Source: Bacteroidales bacterium (GTDB lineage Bacteria > Bacteroidota > Bacteroidia > Bacteroidales > WCHB1-69). From it: DNA of 6,270 bases. The notes below the pieces were generated by a model. It ran no database searches. It saw only the letters and a program-made list of their open reading frames with translations, and was not told where the DNA came from. The position numbers and the translations under genes are program-made. Within the stretch, counting starts at the first letter, position 1; each line of letters begins with the position of its first letter. Where the stretch lies: positions 1-6,270 of the forward strand of contig JALNYF010000081.1 of NCBI GenBank assembly GCA_023229985.1, written 5' to 3'. Shown here piece after piece: positions 1 to 5,468 of this stretch.

Positions 1-446
1 GGCGATTCGTGATAAGATTCCCGTAAATCGGCGTGTGCGTCAATTTGCAGAATGGACAAATGGTCGAATTCTTCGCTTGCTGCGCGAATGGCACCTATTG
101 AAACCGAATGTTCCCCGCCTAACAACCCTACAACTTTTTCTCTTTTAATGTGTGAAATTGTTTTCTGATAAACCGATTCCGCCATTCGCTCCGGCGTGCT
201 GAAATCTAATGCCGGTGAATCGGTGTAAATACCTGAAGAATAAGCTTCTATACCGTAAACGACATCGTAAAGTTCCAAACTATCCGAGGCTGCAATGATG
301 GCTTCCGGTCCTTTGTCTGCCCCTTTGATAAATGTGCTTGTACCATCGTATGGAACTTTCATTAATACGTATTTTGCCCTTTCTTCCTCCGCAAAACACG
401 CGTCCATGTCTAAAAAATTATCTGTCTCTTTCGGAAATCGTATCAT
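1..446 (-). CDS. speB: Agmatinase (arginase/ureohydrolase family), N-terminal part
   Basis: Agmatinase hydrolyses agmatine to putrescine and urea in the cytoplasm, as part of polyamine synthesis from arginine. I translated the minus strand from the ATG at 446-444 and got 148 uninterrupted codons, after which the frame leaves the window in mid-codon. Family landmarks are the PYDGTST block (residues 32-38), GADKGPEAI (42-50), the metal-binding GGEHS with His113, and DAHADLR with metal ligands Asp136, His138 and Asp140. The rest of the catalytic domain, including the second Asp-x-Asp metal motif, lies outside the window. An in-frame ATG at residue 14 is an alternative start, but residue 1 gives the more usual N-terminal length. 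A TATTTTTG promoter element lies about 30 bases upstream. Arginase or formimidoylglutamase are alternatives within the superfamily; the motif set fits agmatinase better. Confidence 0.9.
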   Translation of the reverse strand, partial: MIRFPKETDNFLDMDACFAEEERAKYVLMKVPYDGTSTFIKGADKGPEAIIAASDSLELYDVVYGIEAYSSGIYTDSPALDFSTPERMAESVYQKTISHIKREKVVGLLGGEHSVSIGAIRAASEEFDHLSILQIDAHADLRESYHES

Positions 447-475
447 CTGATTTTATTATATTAATAATTGCGCTG

Positions 476-483
476 CAAAAATA
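476..483 (-). promoter_or_regulatory. Candidate -7 promoter element for agmatinase
   Basis: The minus strand reads TATTTTTG, an exact match to the Bacteroidota -7 consensus TAnnTTTG. Transcription would start around 468-470, leaving a leader of about 20-25 bases before the agmatinase ATG at 446. No TTG is visible at the expected -33 distance, so the element is supported by the -7 match and its position only. Confidence 0.5.
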
Positions 484-587
484 CATGAAGATTTTGAATT
501 GGGAGTTGTTGCTATTTTTTATGCTAATCATTACAGAATATGTCATTTTTATGGAAAATACTTCCAAATTTTATGGCAATAACGATG

Positions 588-595
588 CAAAAATA
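588..595 (-). promoter_or_regulatory. Possible distal -7 element upstream of agmatinase
   Basis: The minus strand reads TATTTTTG followed by CATCG, again matching TAnnTTTG. If used, it would give speB a leader of roughly 135-140 bases and a second promoter. No -33 TTG is found at 18-base spacing, and AT-rich DNA produces this octamer by chance fairly easily. Confidence 0.25.
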
Positions 596-672
596 TTTGA
601 TAATTCTTTTTTTATAAAATAAAATACTGATTTTCTGACATTTATAAAAAACAAAAAATCCATTCAAAATGG

Positions 673-701
673 TTGTATTATAAAATAAAATCGTATTTTT
701 G
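673..701 (+). promoter_or_regulatory. Promoter of tRNA-Lys
   Basis: A TTG at 673-675 (-33 element) and TATTTTTG at 694-701 (-7 element) are separated by 18 bases, an arrangement typical of Bacteroidota primary sigma factor promoters. Transcription would start near 708, leaving a short 5' leader of about 14 bases before the mature tRNA. The DUF1294 promoter on the other strand in this window shows the same elements with identical spacing. Confidence 0.7.
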
Positions 702-721
702 CGCTCTCAAACAAGGGAATT

Positions 722-794
722 GTTTCAGTAGCTCAGCAGGTAGAGCACATCCCTTTTAAGGATGGGGTCCTGGGTTCGAATCCCAGCTGGAACA
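722..794 (+). tRNA. tRNA-Lys, anticodon TTT
   Basis: A full cloverleaf can be folded by hand. The acceptor stem is GTTTCAG (722-728) with CTGGAAC (787-793), the D stem GCTC/GAGC, the anticodon stem CATCC/GGATG (748-752 and 760-764) with loop CTTTTAA, the variable loop GGGTC, and the T stem CTGGG/CCCAG around TTCGAAT. The only non-Watson-Crick pair in the acceptor is one T-G. The anticodon TTT at 755-757 reads AAA and AAG lysine codons. The discriminator base is A794. CCA is not encoded (CACA follows), so it must be added after transcription. Confidence 0.97.
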
Positions 795-795
795 C

Positions 796-827
796 AAAAG
801 CGAAGGTTATCAACTTTCGCTTTTTTT
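796..827 (+). terminator. Intrinsic terminator after tRNA-Lys, shared with the convergent gene
   Basis: AAAGCGAAGGTT (797-808) pairs with AACTTTCGCTTT (812-823) around a three-base ATC loop, giving a stem of about 12 base pairs with one G-T wobble, followed by a run of T residues to 827. It lies three bases beyond the tRNA end. On the minus strand the same hairpin directly follows the stop codon of the DUF1294 gene and ends in TTTT, so it probably works in both directions, more strongly on plus. Confidence 0.85.
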
Positions 828-1092
828 ATTTCAAAATAAAGACGATTACGGATAATTGAATCAAGAGTAACAAAGGAACAGTTGCCCAAAATATGAAATG
901 CTTCGTTTTGTGTCTTAATACAATCATCCCTAAGAATGCTCCACCCGCCCCGCCGATGAAGGCGGACAAAAACAAGACTTTTTCCGGAATTCGGTAGTAA
1001 TGAAGCCTCGCTCTTCTTTTGTCAATGCCCCAAATTATGAAAGATAATATGTTGATAATCAGATAATAAATGATAAGTATGTGTCCCGACAT
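826..1092 (-). CDS. DUF1294 family small membrane protein
   Basis: This 88-residue protein matches the DUF1294 pattern: a first membrane helix at about residues 5-22 ending in the conserved GIDKRRAR block (residues 22-29), then YRIPEKVLFLSAFIGGAGGAFLGM with a second, glycine-rich helix, then LRHKTKH and a last hydrophobic segment at about 67-87. DUF1294 proteins are inner-membrane proteins of unknown biochemical function, sometimes fused to a cold-shock domain, which is absent here. The length is normal for the stand-alone form. The ATG at 1092-1090 is well placed behind a promoter at 1111-1139, with a leader of only about 12 bases. The gene is convergent with tRNA-Lys, and its TAA stop overlaps the T tract of the shared terminator. 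Confidence 0.88.
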   Translation of the reverse strand: MSGHILIIYYLIINILSFIIWGIDKRRARLHYYRIPEKVLFLSAFIGGAGGAFLGMIVLRHKTKHFIFWATVPLLLLIQLSVIVFILK

Positions 1093-1110
1093 CTCTCTTT
1101 TTTAAAGTTG

Positions 1111-1139
1111 CAAAAATAATTGTTTTTTGTTCACATCAA
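1111..1139 (-). promoter_or_regulatory. Promoter of the DUF1294 gene
   Basis: On the minus strand, TTG (1139-1137) is followed after 18 bases by TATTTTTG (1118-1111), fitting the Bacteroidota -33/-7 consensus. Transcription would start near 1104, about 12 bases before the ATG. It diverges from the promoter of the NlpC/P60 gene. Confidence 0.65.
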
Positions 1140-1164
1140 TAGGGAAGGATGATGATTGTTGAAA

Positions 1165-1177
1165 TGGGATTTTCCCA
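1165..1177. promoter_or_regulatory. Inverted repeat between divergent promoters, possible operator
   Basis: TGGGATTTTCCCA consists of two five-base arms (TGGGA/TCCCA) around TTT. It lies about 50 bases from each of the two divergent -7 elements. It is too short and lacks the T tract expected of a terminator, so a protein-binding site is one reading; chance is the other. Confidence 0.25.
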
Positions 1178-1223
1178 CGATATTTCGATTTTTCCGTATG
1201 ATGAATAATTCAAATCAAAGTAG

Positions 1224-1231
1224 TACCTTTG
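1224..1231 (+). promoter_or_regulatory. -7 promoter element of the NlpC/P60-LysM gene
   Basis: TACCTTTG matches TAnnTTTG and is followed by GCAGCCC, a common context for Bacteroidota start sites. Transcription would begin near 1237-1239, only about ten bases before the ATG at 1249. A clear -33 TTG is not seen at the expected distance. Its location shows that upstream in-frame codons from 1156 are not part of the protein. Confidence 0.6.
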
Positions 1232-1248
1232 CAGCCCAAAATAATATT

Positions 1249-2040
1249 ATGAGAATCATTATCATTAGTTTATTGCTATTGTCCTTTTCTGTAACACTTT
1301 TTTCACAAGTTCCCGAGAATAATGGAAGAAACAATACGTTAGAAGATTTGAAAACCGGTGCTGCGATTGAGGTGCAATCTTGTAATTTGATAGATTCCAT
1401 CATCGATTTTGCCATGACGAAGAAGGGTTGCCCTTATCAATATGCGCATGCTGGTCCACAATCCTTTGATTGTTCAGGTTTTACCTCTTATGTCTTTAAA
1501 CATTTCGGAATAACGCTCGCTCGAAGTTCTAAAGATCAATATACAATAGGGCAGAAAATCAAGAATGATGAACTCCGGAAAGGAGATTTAGTTTTCTTTA
1601 GTCGCGGGAAACAGTATGTTGGGCACGTGGGACTTGTGGTGTCAGTGGATTCGCTTCACAATTTTACGTTTATTCACGCCTCTACTTATCGAACCGGCGT
1701 TAGAATTGACCATTACGTCAAAGGCTCCTCCCGTCGAGCTTTTGTCGGTGCCCGCCGCATCATTGATTGCGAGGAGGTTGGTGGCATACCAATTGTCGCC
1801 AATTCGGCTGATACGCTCGTTCTTGAAGTCAGAACAGATACAATTATTTCCCCGCCGACTGCAGTTGTTAAGCCGATAACTCCCGCGCCACCTTCGTTTT
1901 TTTATCACAAGATTAAAAAAGGAGAAACCCTTTCCCATATTGCCGCCAAATATCACACCACGGTAGCCAAACTTAAAAAATGGAATCATTTGCGTTCCGA
2001 TTTTATTCGAGAAGGGCAAAAGTTGAAAATATATAAATAA
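1249..2040 (+). CDS. Exported NlpC/P60 cysteine peptidase with C-terminal LysM domain
   Basis: Probable peptidoglycan endopeptidase acting outside the inner membrane, where NlpC/P60 enzymes cleave stem-peptide bonds such as D-Glu-diaminopimelate. The 263-residue protein begins with a signal peptide (MRIIIISLLLLSFSVTLFSQ, residues 1-20). The NlpC/P60 domain spans about 48-172, with catalytic Cys75 in FDCSGF, His126 in GHVG and a third polar residue His143 in FIHAS. A proline-rich linker (about 201-216) leads to one LysM domain at 218-262 (KKGETLSHIAAKYHTT, then LREGQ-like FIREGQKLKIYK), which binds glycan chains. The reading frame is open upstream to a TTG at 1156, but that extension would put 31 non-signal residues before the signal peptide and overlap the promoter, so I chose ATG 1249. 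All catalytic residues are present. It appears to be transcribed on its own, since the next gene has its own promoter element. Confidence 0.93.
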   Translation: MRIIIISLLLLSFSVTLFSQVPENNGRNNTLEDLKTGAAIEVQSCNLIDSIIDFAMTKKGCPYQYAHAGPQSFDCSGFTSYVFKHFGITLARSSKDQYTIGQKIKNDELRKGDLVFFSRGKQYVGHVGLVVSVDSLHNFTFIHASTYRTGVRIDHYVKGSSRRAFVGARRIIDCEEVGGIPIVANSADTLVLEVRTDTIISPPTAVVKPITPAPPSFFYHKIKKGETLSHIAAKYHTTVAKLKKWNHLRSDFIREGQKLKIYK

Positions 2041-2067
2041 TTTAAGGGATTCATTCAAAAATTAATG

Positions 2068-2075
2068 TAATTTTG
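2068..2075 (+). promoter_or_regulatory. -7 promoter element of the lipoprotein-DUF5723 gene run
   Basis: TAATTTTG matches TAnnTTTG, 17 bases before the ATG at 2093 and 27 bases after the stop of the NlpC/P60 gene. No good -33 TTG is seen. It is the only recognisable promoter element I found in front of the gene run that extends to 6119. Confidence 0.5.
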
Positions 2076-2092
2076 TACGCTAAAACAAATAT

Positions 2093-3709
2093 ATGAAAAC
2101 AGATATTAAATTATTAATAGTCAATGTTATAGCTCTGATACTGTTGTGTGTTGGACTTTATTCATGTCAAAAATACGATTTTGATTTTTCAAACATTAAT
2201 TCTGCCGAATTGGATGGCGATTGGGGCGTTCCGTTGGTGAATACGACTTACTATGCCGACCAAGTACTGAATATCTTGGACGCGGATAATTTTACGCAAA
2301 GACCGGACGGCATGTTGCAATATACCTATGATATCTCCGCCGAAGAAATCGTTAAGGGCAGTGAATTGATGGAATTGTCAGACCAACTGCAAGCCTTTAA
2401 AAATTATGCTTTTGTTGTTCCTCCGGCTGCCGTCGGTTCTTCTGTTCCTATCAACGGCAAATCCTTCAAACAAACTCTCATTGTTGATAATCGGAATTTT
2501 CAAATACAAAACGGCGAAATCAAATCGGGGAGCTTTCAATTTGAAATAGATCACAACATTTTTCACGTCGATTCCGTCATTATTTCCACGCATAATTTAT
2601 TGGATATCAATCAACATTTTTTTAGATATGTTATGAGAGGTTCTTATGATTATCAATCGATTGATGTAACCAACTATAAGCTGATTCCCAACAATGATTC
2701 AGTTAATAATGCCCTTGTTTTTACCACAAAGATTTATGGTAGGGTGCAGGGTTCTACCCAGCAACAAAACTGTTTTATGAGTCTGAAAATTACTGCCCAA
2801 CATTTACAATTAAAGTATGTATATGGCAAAATGTCCCCTTACTACGTTCACGTTAGTGAATTACTACCGGTACGCGTCTTCTCCGATAATTTCACCGGAA
2901 GTGTTGACTTGCTGAATCCTGTTTATCATATTAATGTAGATAATTCTTTTGGCAGTCGGTTGGGATTTGTAGTGGATACGGCCGGCTTCTGCAGCGATGG
3001 CAACAGTTATTCTGCGGTGATGAATCAGGGATCATATGTTACGTGCCAAGCTGCGCCCAATCGCGGAGTTTTTGCCCATGATCAACAGCAGTATTCCCAA
3101 TCTTCTGTCTATTATAACGAAAATTTAAACAAATTCAAACTGTCCGGTGATGTTATCGTCAATCCGCACGGTTATTCTGCCGGTACCATTTTCGTTGATG
3201 AAAACTCGACCATTAATATTCACACCGATTTGGAAATTCCGTTCCATGCGAATGTCGATTATTTGGAATTTTGCGATACCACGGGAAATATTTTGGAAGA
3301 ATTACGAAATAATGGGGACGTAAACTCCTATTCCGATGCCATCAAGAAGTTGACTCTCAAATGTGGATTTACAAATGGTTTGCCCGTTATGGTGGACGCC
3401 CAACTCTTCTTTGTAGATACCAATCATACGCAATATGTCATTGTAGATTCTTTATTGTCCACCCCGCGGTTGTTAGGTGCCGCCCTCACGGATGCCAATG
3501 GCAAAGTAACTTCCCCAACCACATCGATTGCCAATATCGAAATAACCAACGATAAATTTGATAAAGTTCTGCAACAAAGTAATAATACGGTTCTGCGATT
3601 CAGAATTTATGCAACGAAGCCCGTAAAGATTTATACTTCTCAATATTTGAAGGCAAAAATCGGAATGAGGGTCGAATATGATACAGAAAATATTACGGTT
3701 GATTTATAA
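2093..3709 (+). CDS. Large lipoprotein of unknown function, possibly surface-exposed
   Basis: I do not recognise a named domain in this 538-residue protein. It starts with a positively charged end and a hydrophobic segment (residues 5-22) closing in the lipobox LYSC, so Cys25 should be lipidated after signal peptidase II cleavage. Residues right after the cysteine are QKYDFDF, resembling the QK-plus-acidic lipoprotein export signal known from Capnocytophaga, which suggests transport to the outer face of the outer membrane. A WGVPLVN motif follows at about 44-50. The rest is rich in beta-branched, aromatic and Asn/Asp residues with no long helices evident, so a mostly beta-strand fold is likely. 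It is followed after 10 bases by the DUF5723 gene. An unknown lipoprotein beside a DUF5723 gene is, to my knowledge, a recurring Bacteroidota arrangement, so a joint envelope role is likely but undefined. Confidence 0.85.
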   Translation: MKTDIKLLIVNVIALILLCVGLYSCQKYDFDFSNINSAELDGDWGVPLVNTTYYADQVLNILDADNFTQRPDGMLQYTYDISAEEIVKGSELMELSDQLQAFKNYAFVVPPAAVGSSVPINGKSFKQTLIVDNRNFQIQNGEIKSGSFQFEIDHNIFHVDSVIISTHNLLDINQHFFRYVMRGSYDYQSIDVTNYKLIPNNDSVNNALVFTTKIYGRVQGSTQQQNCFMSLKITAQHLQLKYVYGKMSPYYVHVSELLPVRVFSDNFTGSVDLLNPVYHINVDNSFGSRLGFVVDTAGFCSDGNSYSAVMNQGSYVTCQAAPNRGVFAHDQQQYSQSSVYYNENLNKFKLSGDVIVNPHGYSAGTIFVDENSTINIHTDLEIPFHANVDYLEFCDTTGNILEELRNNGDVNSYSDAIKKLTLKCGFTNGLPVMVDAQLFFVDTNHTQYVIVDSLLSTPRLLGAALTDANGKVTSPTTSIANIEITNDKFDKVLQQSNNTVLRFRIYATKPVKIYTSQYLKAKIGMRVEYDTENITVDL

Positions 3710-3719
3710 AAAAAATGCT

Positions 3720-5111
3720 ATGAGAAATAAGACAATTATATTTTTATGTTTGGTATTGGCGGGTCTCTTTTCCCAAGCCCAAGAAAGCCGGACAGTGCAT
3801 TTTATGCAGTTTAATCCGTATAGTAATTTGCTGAATCCAGCCGCTCCCGTGAAATATAAAGGCTATGTAGGGATGCCCTTCATGTCAAACATTCACCTTA
3901 ATGTGGAAAATACCGGTATTCAATATGACCACCTGATAAAAATCAACGAAACCGGTAAAACATTGACTATTAATAATTTTATCGACCATTTGCATAAGAC
4001 AAATCGGTTGAACCTTAATTTGAATCTGGAAATTTTTTCCTTCGGTTTCAAAACAAAACATCTTTTTGTAACGGTAAGCGATAGAATTAAAACAGACGCT
4101 TATCTCTTTTACCCTCAAACACTCTTTAAATTGCCTTTGCAAGGAAATATGAACTATATCGACGAACCGGCAGAATTTAATAATTTAGCCATCAATGCTA
4201 ACATTTATAATGAGTTGGGAGTTGGTTTCCGCTATCAGATTAATGATCAATGGGCCATTGGTTTTAAACCGAAATTTTTAATTGGTCTGGCAAATATCAA
4301 AACAAACAGCAGTCACTTTAAATTGACGACCAACCCGAATAACTATGATTTAACCATGGAAGAAAATTTCAGTGTCAATACCTCACTTCCCGTTGATATT
4401 GAAAATATAGATGATTTTGACGTCAAAACCCTCAAAAATATTATCAACAATATGGGATTTGCGATTGACTTGGGCGTGCAATATCAGATTAACGAGAAAT
4501 GGAGTGTGGGAGCAGCAGTTTCGGATTTGGGATTTATTCATTGGGAAACGTACCCCACTAATTATGAGAGTCATACCGCTGACGGCGGAAGATATTATAG
4601 AGATGGTCAATTCTATTTTTCGGGTGTTGATGTAGCCCAATTAGTCGATAATAAAGAATATATGGATGAATTTGTTGATTCGTTAGCTTCTTATTTTCCT
4701 ACGAATCAGACAAAACTGACCTCTTATAATTCAGCTACTTATGCAAAAGTTGTACTCGAAGGTCGCTATCAAATCCACCGGAATCATGCTTTTTCGGCCA
4801 TGTTTAGGGGCGACATTATCAACCGCTTTTTTATTCCCTCTTTGACGGTTGCTTGGGACGGAATGATTGCAAATTTCTTGAATTTATGTGTCAATTATAC
4901 CATTATGCCGCATAGTTATGCGAACGTTGGCGTCGGCATCGGCTTTGCTTTCAACGGTTTTCAAATGTATCTGGCAACCGATAACGTGTTGGCAGCATTT
5001 GACGTGGTTAATTCCCGTCAAGTGGGATTACAAGCCGGTATCGTATTTAATTGGGGAAAACAGAAAATAACGAAACCGGAACAATTACCGGAAGAAAAAC
5101 CCATAAATTAA
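3720..5111 (+). CDS. DUF5723 family exported protein, probable outer-membrane beta-barrel
   Basis: The 463-residue product resembles the DUF5723 family of Bacteroidota envelope proteins, whose function is unknown. A signal peptide covers residues 1-20 (MRNKTIIFLCLVLAGLFSQA, cleavage likely after SQA). The mature part opens with FNPYSNLLNPAA (31-42), typical of the family, and continues as alternating-residue strands. Two internal segments resemble each other: LGVGFRYQINDQWAIG (166-181) and LGVQYQINEKWSVG (251-264), as repeated barrel strands and turns would. The C-terminal part (about 400-446) has glycine-rich strand patterns ending in VGLQAGIVFNWG, then a charged Pro/Lys/Glu tail. The frame is open to an ATG at 3678 inside the preceding gene, but that start would put 14 extra residues before the signal peptide; ATG 3720 follows the lipoprotein stop by 10 bases and was chosen. 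Some database entries of such proteins carry misleading motility names; nothing here supports motility. Confidence 0.85.
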   Translation: MRNKTIIFLCLVLAGLFSQAQESRTVHFMQFNPYSNLLNPAAPVKYKGYVGMPFMSNIHLNVENTGIQYDHLIKINETGKTLTINNFIDHLHKTNRLNLNLNLEIFSFGFKTKHLFVTVSDRIKTDAYLFYPQTLFKLPLQGNMNYIDEPAEFNNLAINANIYNELGVGFRYQINDQWAIGFKPKFLIGLANIKTNSSHFKLTTNPNNYDLTMEENFSVNTSLPVDIENIDDFDVKTLKNIINNMGFAIDLGVQYQINEKWSVGAAVSDLGFIHWETYPTNYESHTADGGRYYRDGQFYFSGVDVAQLVDNKEYMDEFVDSLASYFPTNQTKLTSYNSATYAKVVLEGRYQIHRNHAFSAMFRGDIINRFFIPSLTVAWDGMIANFLNLCVNYTIMPHSYANVGVGIGFAFNGFQMYLATDNVLAAFDVVNSRQVGLQAGIVFNWGKQKITKPEQLPEEKPIN

Positions 5112-5129
5112 TATTTTAAACTATACATT

Positions 5130-5444
5130 ATGAACTTAACATTAGGGAATCAAACAATTGAAATGGACGGTGATGGATTTATGCTTGATCCAACCTTATG
5201 GACAGACGATTTAGCGAAGGAAATCGCGAAAGCAGACGGTATTAATGAATTAACCGAAAATCATTGGAAAGTTATTACCATTATCCGCCAAAATTTTGAA
5301 GAAAAAGGAATGGCTCCGATGGTTCGCGTGATTTGTAAAGGTACCGGACTCAAATTGAAGGAAATATACGAACTTTTCCCGTTGGGACCTGCGCGTGGTG
5401 CTTGCCGCGTTGCCGGTTTGCCGAAACCCGATGGTTGTGTATAG
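5130..5444 (+). CDS. dsrC: DsrC/TusE family sulfur carrier protein with two redox cysteines
   Basis: This 104-residue cytoplasmic protein matches the DsrC/TusE/DsvC family over its whole length: DGDGFMLDPTLW (13-24), LTENHWKVI (41-49), and the C-terminal arm LFPLGPARGACRVAGLPKPD followed by GCV. The penultimate Cys103 is the universal sulfur-binding cysteine. Cys92 lies 11 positions earlier, giving the C-x10-C spacing of true DsrC. TusE, which takes part in tRNA 2-thiouridine synthesis, keeps only the penultimate cysteine. In sulfur-metabolising bacteria DsrC carries sulfur as a persulfide or an intramolecular trisulfide that is reduced through the membrane complex DsrMK. The gene starts 18 bases after the DUF5723 gene and is followed after 24 bases by a NarI/DsrM-like membrane gene, a likely partner. 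No DsrAB is visible, so the sulfur substrate is unknown. The family call is firm; the dissimilatory role is inference. Confidence 0.94.
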   Translation: MNLTLGNQTIEMDGDGFMLDPTLWTDDLAKEIAKADGINELTENHWKVITIIRQNFEEKGMAPMVRVICKGTGLKLKEIYELFPLGPARGACRVAGLPKPDGCV

Positions 5445-5468
5445 TAATTCTTTTTACAATCATTCGTT

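Larger units (their letters stand above)
447..672. other. AT-rich intergenic spacer between speB and tRNA-Lys
   Basis: This stretch is very AT-rich and I see no convincing gene in it. A 45-codon plus-strand reading (484-622) and a minus-strand reading of about 42 codons that overlaps the speB start show no family resemblance and are probably chance. The spacer holds a second minus-strand TATTTTTG (588-595), two copies of a 13-base string TATAAAATAAAAT (613-625 here, and 679-691 inside the tRNA promoter), and a small inverted repeat CCATT-CAA-AATGG at 660-672 directly before the -33 element of the tRNA promoter. The AT-rich tracts could act as upstream promoter sequence, but low complexity alone would also explain them. 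Confidence 0.4.

Noticed and set aside
332..622. 96-codon plus-strand open frame crossing the agmatinase start
   Set aside because: Its first third is antisense to conserved agmatinase codons and the rest is AT-rich low-complexity sequence; there is no family resemblance and no promoter element in front of it.
484..622. 45-codon plus-strand reading in the spacer before tRNA-Lys
   Set aside because: The composition matches the AT-rich background, it has no recognisable motif, and a promoter for the opposite strand overlaps its start.
613..691. Direct repeat of TATAAAATAAAAT (613-625 and 679-691), with a similar string at 6124-6135
   Set aside because: A 13-base match made only of A and T in AT-rich spacers is expected by chance; there is no regular array or conserved flank.
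722..830. tRNA-Lys 3' end as an integration site for a mobile element
   Set aside because: No integrase, no repeated copy of the tRNA end within the window, and the neighbouring genes look like normal chromosomal genes.
1642..2058. 138-codon minus-strand open frame
   Set aside because: It lies entirely opposite the well-supported NlpC/P60-LysM gene, and its translation shows no domain.
3678..3719. Upstream ATG start for the DUF5723 gene, overlapping the lipoprotein gene
   Set aside because: It would add 14 residues in front of a normal signal peptide; the ATG at 3720 gives correct export-signal geometry and a clean 10-base gap.
4383..4640. Opposing 85-codon and 74-codon open frames on both strands within the DUF5723 gene
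   Set aside because: They are out-of-frame shadows of a long gene that has a signal peptide and family features.
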